DNA from: Isoetes taiwanensis
Taxonomy: Eukaryota > Streptophyta > Lycopodiopsida > Isoetales > Isoetaceae
NCBI GenBank assembly: GCA_021234155.1
Contig: JAJEKV010000002.1
Location: 44,133,203 to 44,197,202 of the forward strand
Reading direction: 5' to 3'
DNA length: 64,000 bases
Position 1 is the first letter of the stretch. Each line of letters starts with the position of its first letter. The notes below the pieces were generated by a model, which was given only the letters and a program-made list of their open reading frames with translations, searched no databases and was not told the DNA's origin. Positions 44,820 through 57,091 of this stretch are shown one piece after another. The translations under genes and the position numbers were made by a program.

Positions 44820-45550
44820 ACCCACTTACTTCATGTTATCCTCTACTTGGAGCTTGTTGTTATCCTCACATGATATGCACCACATATACCATCTGTCATG
44901 TTTCTCACACAAAAATGGTAAACCAGCCCAACTTTCATGTAAGATATTTTTTTTTGACCAAGGAAGTCAATATAAGGGATGGCAGTGGGGATAGGTTTAG
45001 AAAGATCAAGTTGGACAAATGTACGGTAGTGTCTCAAGGATATGTATTCAATGAAATTGTAGGTACTAAGAGAGCAAAAAAGCTTGGTTATGTCAATTTC
45101 ATTCCAGTAAATAAGGCTAGATTTTAAACTGAGATAAAGCAATGCAGAATTGGAGTTTGAGGAAGCCATTTAAGAAAAGTAAGCTGGTAACCATCATAAG
45201 ATAGTGTTCCAAATTTCAAAAGAAAAAAAAAGATCGTTTTGAACCGCGCTCAACCATTAGAAAGGGGTAGTTAAGCCAATAGACATTTATTGGCATGCCT
45301 TTATTTAGATTCGTCCGTTAAGCCTATAGTTTTATGTATAATTCCAACATTGTTGACTTTGACTACTATAGCAGTCTCATTCAAAGTTAATTTTGGAAGA
45401 AGCTAAAGGTGAATTCAAGAAAATATCTTTGCACTCTTTATGCATTGGTTCCATTAGAGGCTTGGTATATGTCAAAATTTCATCAAGGATATGGTTAGAA
45501 TGAATTGTTCTTCATTTTTGAGGTCTGGTAATACCATGAATTCTTGGAAT
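44820..45550. other. No feature seen
   Basis: AT-rich DNA after the SINE array. Short overlapping frames on both strands (44800-45169) show no family resemblance. Confidence 0.4.
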
Positions 45551-46559
45551 ATCCAGTAAATCTAGCACACGCATGCACACAAAAATCTATTCGATTTACT
45601 TATCTTTACTTTTGTAACCAATTTGAAGTCTGCTCCTCTCCTAAGCTTATGCTTTTTTCTTGCATGGGAACTTTTAGGTGCTATATCAACAAATTGAACA
45701 TGTGAATTATGTGCAGTAGGTCATGCTTTTGCTCTATCATCGTCTTTTGGTGTTTTTGGTACTATATTTGTATTGGACGCTAGTTTTGGATTTTGATGTT
45801 TGTAATGAGATCCTCTGCATTATTGTTTTTGATAAAGTTGCTAAGTTTTGCAGGAAAATATGTCATTCATATCAAAATGATATCAGATGCCAAGTCCTTC
45901 TAAAAAATTCTTATGCAATGGCCCAAAGGAGATTCAATACCCCAGAAGGCCAATATAATGAAGCCATGAATACTTCGCTCAAATTGCTGTTTATATTGAA
46001 AATCCTGCTGCATCCAGCTTTATTGAGAACCAAAGGAAATTGCTATAACACTGCTATATTATATGGTTTATATATATATTTGCAACCACCTTCGCCAATA
46101 ACTTCTCTGCCAGATAATCCCTCTCCTAACACAGAAAGACTAAATGGCTGGAGAAGGTTGAAGGAATGCCGACACATACAGGAGATAAACGAAGCCCACC
46201 AGCAGTTTTAGGATTTCTAGCTTCATGGGAAACTTTCTTTGAGAGAGCCAAAGCCACAGAGTAGAAATTGCAAACCATGGACAAGTATTTAACTGATGTT
46301 GCTAGAATATGGTGGTAAGTTTGAAAGAAACTGCTACCTCAGATAAAAACATGGCAGATTGCAAAAAGGCATTTGAATCGCATAATTTACATATCAATTA
46401 TTATCCAAATCTTAAAAGAAATGGGATCTCTTCAAACAAAGGGAACATGATTTAATACATCATTTCTATTCCAAGTTCTCATACTTGACAATTTGGATGG
46501 GAGAATTGCAACCCAGATTTATCAAAAGTGAAACAACAAGAAAATTTATAGCAGGATTG

Positions 46560-48180
46560 AGAGACCTGATATTGATAAACCACGTATAAAAGAACGGAAT
46601 CCATTAAGCCCTGCGATTGTTGTTCTGCATTGCATACAGTGCCTTCCAACCTGCTGCCACATGTAATCGGATGGAAGTATCCCAGTATCTGATAGTGAGG
46701 AACTCTATGCCCAGGTACTTGTAGGTGGGTGCTACCTCCACATTTTACCTCTGATAAGTAAAGGAGGAAAGCCTCAGATGGCGCAAAGATGAGACAAGAA
46801 ATATCTAAGTCTTGACCAAATTGACTTCCATTCCCATGGTTCTGCAGAAAGTGTCCAGGGCATGCAAATGATGTTGCATGTCTTTCGCGGCGTGGGCCAG
46901 AAGGTCAAAATCATCAGCATATATTTGCTGCTTAATAATCTGATGCACAAGCTGAGCTCCATCACCTCCATGATCAATAAGCCACCCTTTCAACTATTCA
47001 ATGTAGAGGCCAAACAATGTTGCAGAAAGCGGGCTTCCTTGTTGGACCCCAATATTGTTGTCTCATACAGCCTGTACACCACATTTTGCAAGTCCACGCT
47101 CCTAGTTGTCTTAATCTCGCCGACAACTCGTCGTGAGGCATAGTGTCAAAAGCCCTTGTGAAGTCAATGAAGCAACAATAGAGTTCCTATTATCAATTTT
47201 GCTATCCTCAATCCAGGGATAGGTTCAATACGCTGTATGTTTTATACGGAATACATATGAATTGTATGATACGGCACATATTTGCCGTATAAAACGTATA
47301 AAATACGGCAAAAAAAAATTCCGACGTCGGAAGATTTTCGCGTATGCGAAAACAACTAGTTCACAGCGACTGTGAAAGTTTTTTACAGACGCGAAAACAG
47401 AGGTTTCCAGATAACGCACGCCAAACCTTCCGCTTTACGCGGCGCGAAAGTTTTTCGCGTGCACGCCGAAATAGTAGGTTTGACGCCACGGGGAATTTCC
47501 GCAGACGATTTTTGAATTTGAATTTTGATCGCCGAAATCCTATAAACCACGTACACGGAACTTTTTCGCGATCATAAAAACCGTATAGCGGGTTTTTTTT
47601 TTTTTTTTTTTTTTTAATTTGAATTTGAAAACCACAGATGCGTAAACCTTTTGTTTCGCGGTCGCGCGAAAGTTTCGGCGCAGACGCGAAAACGTAAGGT
47701 TTCAGCGACTGTAAAAAAAAAAAAAGGGCTGCAGTTTTACTATTTACAGACGTCCAACGCGAAAAACTTTCACAGACATAAAACGTAAGACGTCTAGGAG
47801 ACGTCTACTTATATGATTTCTAATACTGGTCTCGTCTATGGGGTATCTCTACTCGGACCCCAAGAGGATCATAGAGCAGATGCAAATATTGTACCCACTT
47901 ATCAAAGCTGATATTTCCTGTAGGCTGCATGGATTTGTGCAAGACGTTTTTCCAAAATGTCCTGGGGTGCCAGTCCATGAGATGGAACATTCTCCTCTGA
48001 TGCTGTGCAATGTATTTGGCTTTCTTGCCTTTCAGAAACAGACAATATTGTTTAATTCCAAGGGGATGCAGAGCAGTTTCAATAACCTGTTGAAGCCATC
48101 ATTTGAGTTCCCTTCATCTAGCATGAAACCACTGGTTACAAGGGAAGGTTGTAGCCCCTGATGTTCTTCGTGGACGGCTT
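46560..48180 (-). mobile_element. LINE family A, internal RT fragment, split in two
   Basis: Minus strand, upstream part (48180-47830): KQYCLFLKGKKAKYIAQHQR, HPRTFWKNVLHKS, WVQYLHLLYDPLGV, the region before RT. Downstream part (47220-46560): CCFIDFTRAFDTMPHDEL (motif A), GVQQG- and LFGLYIE-like words in shifted frames, IYADDFDLLAH (motif C), MEVNLVKT and PTYKYLGIEFLTI. The catalytic Asp residues of motifs A and C are present. At least two frame changes lie between motif A and motif C. The CpG-rich block at 47225-47825 separates the parts, and RT residues before motif A are missing there. Confidence 0.82.
47225..47825. other. CpG-rich 600-bp block with GCGAAA/TTTCGCG words
   Basis: Words such as GACGCGAAAAC, TTTCGCG, CGCGAAAGTTT and CCGTATAAAACGTATAAAAT recur, with two A/T homopolymers (about 22 T near 47600, 13 A near 47713). 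CpG is far denser than in neighbouring DNA. No frame is convincing. It sits inside a LINE fragment, so it is probably an inserted sequence; the source is unknown. Confidence 0.6.
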
Positions 48181-48699
48181 CTGCCAAAGCATCCCTTGCC
48201 AACAGTCATAATGCCTTGGACCACTTGATCTGTCTATTCCTGCAAAGTGGGAAGCTAGAGAATTCCCTCTAGGTCATGAATGAGGAATAGCCAAGAATCA
48301 GGCTAGAATTCCTTTGGGTGAACATTATAATTCTGGAGATATTATTACAAACATCATTGCCCAAAACTAGCACCCAATACTAAAATAATAAAGAACCACC
48401 AAAAGATGACAATCGAGCAAAAGCACGACCTACTGCACATATTTCACATGTTCAATTCATTGATATAACACTTGAAAGTTCCCATGCCAAGTTTGACAAG
48501 GGAAAAGTAGAATCTTATAAAAGGAGCAGACTTCAAATTGGTTATCAAAATTAAGATAAGTAAATTAAACAGACTTGCGTGTGCATATGAGTGTTAGATT
48601 GACTGTGCATTGTAATCATTTCGTTTGAATTAAGAAGTTATGTTTTCTTTCAAATGTTTAATTAAAATGAGATTAGTGTGTCTACTTGTCAAAATCAAT

Positions 48700-49490
48700 C
48701 AAAGTACTGAGAGAACAATGGTTCCCTCTCTGGATTTAATAAAGATATGGATAGGCTGGAAAAAAGGATTTTGATACTAGACTGCATTATGGCTAGTTTA
48801 GCAATTAGATAAACTCAATCCGTTTTGCTCTCAATCCTTCCTGGATTCCAGTTTATGTAATTCCACTTTTGCTTGCAGCTTCTCTAAGGTCAGAATCCAA
48901 TGATCTTCTTTGTTTCCAATGCTGCTATATATTCCTTAAAAAGGTGTAAACTTAGACATTTTCTAGACAAAGGTGAGCACTTCCTTTTATTAGTCTATTA
49001 TGAGCAAATCGACCCTTAATTTGATAAATCCATAGACATGGCAATTTGAGGCCTTTAAACTCTAGCTATTTCAAGCATCTTCTAGAAGCCTACAATCAGA
49101 TCGGGGAAGCATGGTCGCAGGTCGCTTTCAACAAGAGACTGCGACCCGTTATCAACCATCATTTAACTTTTAATAACAAGTATTCGATATGGTTTCTTAT
49201 GAAATTAGATGTTCGCAAGGGTTATATTCAAAACTTGAATTTTCAAGTGAAGGATCATTCATATGACTGTTAGGCTAGTGGGAATGCTATGGCTAATACT
49301 ACACTTGGTTAATGCTCAATTGTCGAGTCTCTTGAACTGCTCCCCCCAGCCTCAAAACATGTGCTATTGGAAAGAATACTTTCTCCAATACACTTAGTAC
49401 AGATCAATAGATTGAAAGATACTTAAAATTTTGATATAAAAGGTGCACTGCTCTAGTTGGATTTTGAACTTTGAATTATAAAAATAGTGA
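48700..49490 (+). repeat. ~800-bp dispersed repeat, second copy
   Basis: Matches 35690-36490 in the same orientation. It ends exactly where copia coding sequence begins at 49491, so one truncates the other. Confidence 0.85.
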
Positions 49491-51640
49491 TTACCATCTT
49501 GAGAAGTGTTTTAGATATAACTTCTGTAAAAACATTGAACCGACCAAATACTTTTGCCATTCAATAACCTTGGATGAGAGCTTTCTAACAAGACTAAATT
49601 CACGTAGTGCAGACCTGGTGCAGACCTCCCAGAATTCTTTGTCCTTTGCTGTTATTAGACCTTTCCTTGCCATTAAGGCCATATTTGTCATGTTAGTATG
49701 GCATAATCGCGCATGCCATGTATTCATTGATACAGATTCAATAACATTCAAACTGGGCAAATGATCAAAATCCAGACCAAAAAGATTTCCAACTCATTTT
49801 CCAACAAACTTTATTTCATTTTCAAGCAAGATCTTACATTCAAGTTTCTCAAAAACAACCTTATATCCGAGGTCAACTAACTGACATACAGAAATTAAAT
49901 TTCTGACTAGATTTGGTACACACAAAACTTCCTTAAGCTCCACTGCCTTTTCTTCAAGATCATAAATCTCAAGTATTCCGGTATCTTCAATCTTTTGCAA
50001 TGCTCCGTTTCCTAATTGCACATGTCCTACTCCACATTTTCTGCGCTTCTTCAGCAGACTTGAGTTGCAAGTCACTGTTTTCTCAGCTCCTGAATCTATT
50101 ATTATAAAATTGTTATCCCTTTTATCAGAAGTATCCAAAATAGAAAAGATATTATGGCACTTTACCTCAGCTGTATCATCAAGATGTTCTTCTTCTACTC
50201 AGCTTCTTGCACAAGATTCATGGTCGGATTTCCTTTATGATAAGACCTTCCTTTTGGTAATGCTCCTCTGGCATTTGTATATTTTCCCTTACCTCTGCCT
50301 CTTCCAGACGACCCTTTAGGGCTTGGACAGTTTACTGCCATATGGCCTTTACCATCACAGTTGAAACATTTTACAACCTTAGCTTCATTTGGACAATCTA
50401 TTTTTAGATGTCCATACTGATTGCAGTTATTGCATGGCCCCAGCTTCTCCTTATTGACACCTCCTCCTCTTCTCGATTTTCCTGTGTATAAAAGTTCAGG
50501 AGAATTCTCACTATCATCAACTCCAGTTCTTCTTTGCTCAAATTCAGTTCTAATCATTCTTATTGCATGTTCCTTGGATTTAGCAACGTTTCTTATCAGA
50601 GTAGCCAGCTGCTTATTGTGAGATACAGCCCTTGCCAAGGGAAAAATATGATATTGTTCATTCAGTATTATTCCAGCTCCTTCCAGATCTGCTATAATTT
50701 ACTCAAATTTCTCCAAATATTCTGTCATGTTGTCTTTCTCATGCAGCTTCAGTTTTCTGAGTTGTTTCTCTAAAACATCTATCTGAGGCAAAGTTTTTAC
50801 TTTGTATTGACTTATCATATATTCCCACATTGCCTTTGGACTCATTCCCCTCAACTTGAGTTTGATGGTGGCTCCAACCTTACTAGTTATTATTGCCTGA
50901 GCTTCCATGATCTTTATGTTGTCAACTTGTTCTATAGGCAATCTGGAAGTTACAGTACCACTAGCAGTTCCACCTCTATCTCCAATTGGCCTCTCAGCCA
51001 CTGAACTTTCTCCTTCATCTGCATTTGACTCATCTGAACTTACTTCTATCACAGTTCTGGCAGTGCTTCCATCAATGAGATGCCACAAATTTTCAAACTC
51101 CAGCACCTGCCTGATACCTTATTTCCGGATCTGAAAATCGTCTTCTCCTTTGAACACTTCAATCGAAGTCAGTAAGTTTGCACCAAACCATGTAGACATC
51201 TTCTATCCTGTGCTCTGATACCAGTGAAGATATTTAAAGATGATATTCAGCTATAACTTAGTATCTAACACTTTAGATTATTTAGACTAGCAAAATATTT
51301 CTAATGCACAATGACTCGGTTCTCTCTAAACCATGCAAACTTATAACCAAGATATTGTTCACTTATTTGATCGGCCCAAGTACTGTTCACAAGCTGTGTA
51401 TATTACTTTCAAAAAAATACAAGCGATCCTCATATTACTGAATGAGACCACGATTCACTCTTGCTGATACTGCTGTAATCGTACTTCTTGTTTTTTTATC
51501 TTGATCAGTCCGATATGTCTACCGGACCGACCTCTACCAGTTCATGGAATAATACAAAACCATATATTTTGTCTCAACGTCATTCGTCCTTCTAAATATC
51601 TTCTATAATTATAAGGCTATTCTATTTAAAGAACAAGCCC
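49491..51640 (-). mobile_element. Ty1/copia fossil: gag, protease, start of integrase, with PBS
   Basis: Minus-strand order: a primer-binding site TGGTATCAGAGC (about 51211-51222, the initiator-tRNA-Met type) just inside a putative LTR edge; gag (51106-50699 with a coiled EKQLRKLKLHEKDNMTEYLE helix); two CCHC knuckles (CNNCNQYGHLKIDC, CFNCDGKGHMAVNC); protease (FIIIDSGAEKTVTCNSS); and the pre-integrase HARLCHTNMTNMA. The rest of pol and the other LTR are missing: the element stops at 49491 against a dispersed repeat. The LTR extends to the right of 51222 for an unknown length. It is broken but keeps long frames, so it is younger than the copia piece at 21.4 kb. Confidence 0.9.
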
Positions 51641-52930
51641 AATGATATCCTTAGCCATCCTTTTATTTCGACCATTGGAATTTGACTTTTCTCGACTCAT
51701 TAGGATCTCCTTTTAGACTGATCAAACTATATCCATCTATATTACATGAATCAATCATTTCCTTCAGGATCTGCTGTAATAAAGTCGAAACCTCCTCCAT
51801 AGATATAAAATCACCAAATACGAGCAAAAAAATGCTTAGGATCAGAGCAGGCAAATACCGGTAAGGGATTCCGGTTCCAACTATCATGAATCTACGCGAA
51901 AACAAGGAAATGAAATACGAAAGAAATACGCCAAGATCGACAAAGAATCTGATATATGAACATGAATCAAGAGTACAATGGCCCGAAGGCAAGCAAGAAT
52001 AAGATGCCTAGAAGGCTCAAGACTGGCGTTGAAACGGAATAGTTCGACAAGAAAAAGGTGTCTCCTTATATATCTAGGTCAACAGTTAGGATCGCGCCAC
52101 CCCAATGGATGAGATCATGCCAAGTGTCGGGCATGCATGTAGGTTCTAGAATATTCTAGAACCTCCTAGAAGCAACCCCGCATATGAGAAGGACATGAGG
52201 GAATGTCTTTATATAACAAATATTGGTAGCGCACTTGACAAAGGTGTGTAACTCGCAATTGGAAGGTTGTGAATTCAAACCCTGTTTTGTGCAACTACCT
52301 TTTTGCATCCGTGTGACGACCATCTTTTGTACGTACGAGTATAATGTTCTATGATATGAATATCCGTATGGTCGTCACAAGTAGGGAATGAGCTGGAAAA
52401 AGCAATAGTGGCAGAAGGAACTGCAGGAGTTGGAATGGATAGGTGGGGATAGGTTTGCTAGAAAGTTGTTGATTGTGAAAGAAGAGGGAGTAAAAGAAGG
52501 AGGCAGTTGCACATTTAGATTTTCTACATTAGGATGGGCTTCTAAATAACAACATCAACACTAACAGTAATAACAATAAACTACCTCGAAGGATAATGAT
52601 AATCATCCATCCATCGTATCAACACAACAATGTGTTCGTACATCAATAAAACTTCTACCTAGGCTCAGACTTGAGGTGGAAGTCGACTAACGGCCAGGGG
52701 TCTGCAGATAGAATAGACCGAGTTATGGCAATGACTTGGACTGGCAATAGACAATGGCAAGGTTGACCACTTCATCCATCCCTCCTCTGCATACTTTGAG
52801 GTAAACTGGATCAAAAGCTCTGGCATGACTGTAACTTGCTGGAGATGCAATCTCATGGAATCACCTAATGATACTACTTCAGGTTGCATCTCTCTGATCT
52901 GTTGAGATAGAAGGGTTGCATCTTCGCTTT
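51640..52930. other. Mostly unexplained; a tRNA-like stretch at 52225-52330
   Basis: TTGGTAGCGCACTTGAC and, about 35 nt on, GTGAATTCAAACCC resemble A and B boxes of a tRNA-derived repeat. Just after it, TGTGACGACCAT and ATGGTCGTCACA (about 52312-52380) form a 12-bp stem. The cloverleaf is not convincing, so I do not call a tRNA. A minus frame at 52665-52949 is unassigned. Confidence 0.35.
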
Positions 52931-52989
52931 CGAGGTGCAGTGGCTTCATGGGCGGCTAGAGGACTGTGGCAACACGTCCTTTCTCGACC

Positions 52990-54715
52990 GAACTCCCAAA
53001 ACAAGAGCCAGTCTGACACCTACAACTCTTAAGAGTCAGGGCGACACCATTGATCCAGGAAGTGTCCCACCCATACCCAGCCTACATGAAGTGACCAGCT
53101 ATAAGTCTAGCCCAATATGGGTACCCAGCACTTTACCACTGATCCTGTCATGCAGTGCTCAGGCACTCCACCATCGATCACATTTTCACCTTGCGTGCTT
53201 GATAAAAGACAACGAAAATAAATGATAAGACTTGTACCGCTGCTTTGTGGACTTTGCCAAAGCTTTTGATACGGTCCCTAGAGAGAAGATATGGGAAAGA
53301 TTAATGAGCTTGGGAGCCTCCAGGAAATGCAAATAGTTGTTTACAGGCTATAAAATCTGCACAACTCAAGTGCCACCCTCGAATAGGATTACCAACAACA
53401 GTATTGGGGTTCAACAGGGTTGCACAATATCTCTTACATTGTTTGGATTGTATATTGATCAGTTAGAAGATTGGCTTGCACAACATGAAGGGTGGGAGGG
53501 CCAAGCTTGCTCACCATATCGTCCAACAGATCATATATGGGGACGATGTCAATCTCCAACATAGACTCCATCGAGTATGTAGCAACACCGGGATGCCTTG
53601 AATACCTTATGCCATACAACTGGAATGTGCGTTGACTGGCCAAAATCAAGTGCTCCTTGTGTCATCTTCGAGGCAACAGAAACAACCTCGCTTCACTTGC
53701 CGAGGTCAAGAGGTAGAGGTAGTGCAAACATACAAGTACTTTGGAGTGGAGTTTACTACCACAACATATTGTGATACTTGTATCAAATAGCAGGTAGCGA
53801 TAAGTTGAAAAGTATGTCATGCAAAACAAACTGTCACGTATCAGCGCTTTATGATTGGTCAAACTAGTCGCATTTGGTCAGGATATTGGTGGAGCCAGTG
53901 CTTATTTATGGTGGAGGTATGAAGACCAGTGATATCACTTACAAATTGGGATGATTTGGAATGAGTGTAGAATGCCTTTTTGACCGGAGAACTTGGAGTC
54001 AAACCCAAGGTCCCAAATTAGATTCCCTTGCAAGGGGCTAAGTTTTTACCTCTTCAAAGAGCTGCTTTGGAATGTCATCCTTCCAAAAAGTGGTAAGCAT
54101 GGAGGACAATGCCTTGCGAATTTCGCCTACACAATGGTTATGGTCCACAATGTCTTAAAGCCTATTGGAAGAAGAAAAGAGCCACATGATTCTCCAGATG
54201 GCACATCTAGGAGCAGAGGTGCATATAGGTACATAAAGACGAGGATCACAATTACATAAAGCAGTATGCAAACACATGTTTCCAGTGTAAGCTTTGGAAT
54301 GACAATGTTTTGGAGTTGGTGGAAACATCACCCTACAAAGACCTAATAAATCCAATGCTTGCTAGGGTTCCACAATGGTACTTGCAAACATATCTAGCCG
54401 TGAAAAACCATAGAATGATTACCTCCATGAGCACACCACCTCAGAATCGGGACAAGAAGATGGATGAAGGAATAGCAAGAACAGAGGTTCTACCAATGCT
54501 GCCAGCTAAGATGAAAGCCACATGCTTCAACATTATCCATTGTTTGCAGTTTGATCACATATGATTTTTCGCTACATGTCGCAGTAGGAACGTTGGCATC
54601 ATGCATTCAGGAGATATTGCTAAGCCTATTATTGCTAAGGTTTTTTCATCAAAAGCCTTTACGGCCGGGGTTTTTTGATCCTGAATAGCAATATGCCTAC
54701 TGTTCTCTGTCCCTC
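52990..54715 (+). mobile_element. LINE family A, longest but strongly decayed copy
   Basis: From RT start to 3' UTR in order: STIDHIFTLRA (about 53165), LYRCFVDFAKAFDTVPREKI (53235-53295), GVQQGCTISLTLFGLYIDQL (53406-53465), YGDDVNLQ (about 53535), QTYKYFGVEFTTTTYCDTCI (53727-53790), then, shared with the other copies, YKDLINPMLARVPQWYLQTY (54335-54395) and a decayed CCHC region. The 3' UTR GGCCGGGGTTTTTTGATCC (54663-54681) matches the family hairpin region. Motif C reads YGDD, not YADD. Many stops and frame changes mark this as an old copy. Confidence 0.85.
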
Positions 54716-54744
54716 TCTCTTCCCCTCCCTTTTTTTTTGGTTTG

Positions 54745-54945
54745 AGTGTTAGCATACGTCTATGCAAGGCCATGAATCAAGACACTTACGACAATAAGAT
54801 ATATAATGAGCCAACTTATTTCTTGCAAGCGAATGGAGACATATGTTCTGGACATGTATTAGCAGACATCTATGCAAGGCCATGAATCAAGACACTTGCT
54901 ATGTAATGAGCCAGCTTATCTCTTGCAGGGAATGGAGACATTGAA
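54745..54945. repeat. ~110-bp tandem duplication
   Basis: GTCTATGCAAGGCCATGAAT (54758) recurs as ATCTATGCAAGGCCATGAAT (54868), each followed by CAAGACACTT and AATGAGCCARCTTATYTCTT. The second unit has lost about 20 bp. Confidence 0.88.
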
Positions 54946-54949
54946 ACAC

Positions 54950-57090
54950 AATTAATGATAACAGCAGCATGAAGAGTTGTCATATCCATTTTAGAAGTAT
55001 ACATGCAAACTGAAAATTGGATGAAAATCCAGAGCACAACCAATCAGATTAGTTTTGAAGGTAATTTGGATGGCTGTGTCTACTGCCAGTTACGTTCATA
55101 AGCATGGATATGATGATCAACAGTTCTATACCTAGCATTTCCAACCGAGCTGAATACAAATGACAGCGATCTACTAACAAATTACCAGTGGTAAGCTTCT
55201 CACAACTCTTTGCAAAGAAGCTCTAAAGAAGCATGGAACTGGGATCTGCGTTTGATAGACACCCACTTCTTTAGATTGTGCGCAAATGTGCATAGAGATG
55301 CATTTTCTTTTTTCTTAGCCTAGCAACGTTCATTAGGATGAGATCATTTACGAATCATGATGGTCTTTGAGGTTCCGGCACTATGCCATCATGATGAGGT
55401 TCTCTCTTAAGCATTTGAGATATGGGATTGAATCATCGCCGAATCAGAGATTGAAAGAAATGGTTGAAATACTGCACTTATTGGGGCAATGGGCTTTTGA
55501 ACCTTTTAGTTCTTTCTCGGTCCTTGCAAACATATGTAGCAGCATAGGATTTTCTTGCATGTCTTAAAGTGTGATTTTCTTGCTATGCCACTATTACATT
55601 TAGCTGGAAGTCTATAACTTCATACTGTTGTGATTACTTCCTTACTGGCTCTTGCGTTTTTGTGCAGATGTAGGCTTGATGTATTAGTCAGTGAAGCTAT
55701 ACATTTACTACGATGTTCTTGGGGTTAGTTTTGAGGACGTGTTTAAATATTGCTGCTCACAATAGGAAGGAAGACTTTATAGCAATCTATTAGAAGTCTA
55801 TATCTGTCAATGACATTAATGCTTGCTAATAATTGTTTCATTTATTCAATCTTTGAAGTGCATCATGAAGATATAGTAAGTATCTATTGGGATCGCATAT
55901 GCTATCATATCCACACGTAATGCATAATTTTTTTTCATGGATTATCTGATCATTACCTCTCCAACAAATGTATGACAAAACTTTCTGTCTGCTTTTATCC
56001 CTTTTCTCAATTGCTATTGGACTTCTGCTGTTGGAACCAAATTATATCATAAGCACTTTTGTGTACTAGAGGTAGTTTTAAAGAGCGGTCAAATTTGCAT
56101 GAAATTGGGTTTTCTTGCTGATCAACTGACAGCATTACAAGGGCACAATGAGAATGATTGATAGAGGTACATGACGGTAAGAAAACATTTAACAGAGATA
56201 GGGGCTATAATTCCCTTGCAAACATGTCTCAATTGGCAGGCAGGGTATGTTGTCTTATCCTCATTTCTCCAGAATATGTAGTAACTGAACTCAACCATTT
56301 CATTTGAAGTTATCCATTGAGTCTACGGATGTATGTTGAAGCTCTTTCATCCACAGCACAAAAAATATATAGCCATGGTCCAACATGATGGGTTTATGCA
56401 TCCTGATTTGGTTACTAACACAGTTCCAAGATTTCCACAAGTAGATAGAATTAAGCCCACTTTCCCTTTGTTGCAAAGTGTCATTATATCTATTAAAAAA
56501 TAAACCATAGATTGTTTATGCTTGGATAGCTACACATTGCTATTGAGTGACAACTACTTTTTCCAATTTCATTTAAAACTTCCTTTCTTCATTTCTTTCT
56601 TTCTTTCTTTGCTACACATTGTTATTAAGGTTTCGGATTTCCTTAAAAGATTTTGCTAGCATTTCAGTATCAAAAAGTAATTTCTGATGTTAAACGGTAC
56701 AATAGCTGCTTCTTTTTGCTTCTAGCTTATACTTGACAACGTGATAGAAGGCCTTTCCTGGGAGAACGTGGTCGAAAGCCTTCCATGGATCACAAGTTTG
56801 GCCTTATTGGATGTTTCTTCGACAAGCATTTCACCCTCTTTTTCTACCATGTACATTAATGACAATGGTTGCTTGAATGCTGCTATACATCTTAATTAAT
56901 AGAATTGTAGTAAGTGGACCTGAATTGTGTCATTTTGGCATATCCTTAAAGATGTGTAAGCAGTTCTATATGTAATCTGTGTTTTGAAAACATAGTGCGA
57001 TTCTCTAGGAAACATGCATCTCATTTATAGTGTTTCCATTGTGCTCTTTTCCTTCCTTTTGTCTAAGACAGGGATTTGATATTGACTTTT
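54950..57090. other. No gene seen; one TTTC microsatellite
   Basis: AT-rich DNA with scattered T tracts and many short frames, none with family resemblance. (TTTC)n occurs at about 56589-56612. It could be intron of a large host gene. Confidence 0.4.
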
Positions 57091-57091
57091 A

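Larger units (their letters stand above)
45553..48595. mobile_element. 3-kb structure with ~280-bp terminal inverted repeats
   Basis: The left arm (45553-45835) and right arm (48320-48595) are reverse complements over about 280 bp at 80-85% by eye, with landmarks AACCAATTTGAAGTCTGCTC, ATTGAACATGTGAA and TATGTGCAGTAGGTC. The outer ends coincide (CAGTMAATCTARCAC). It may be a DNA transposon without transposase or two inverted copies of a repeat. Between the arms lie LINE fragments, a CpG-rich block and an unassigned frame (45723-46211). Confidence 0.65.

Noticed and set aside
52225-52330. Possible tRNA gene
   Set aside because: A- and B-box-like words are present, but acceptor and anticodon stems do not pair convincingly.
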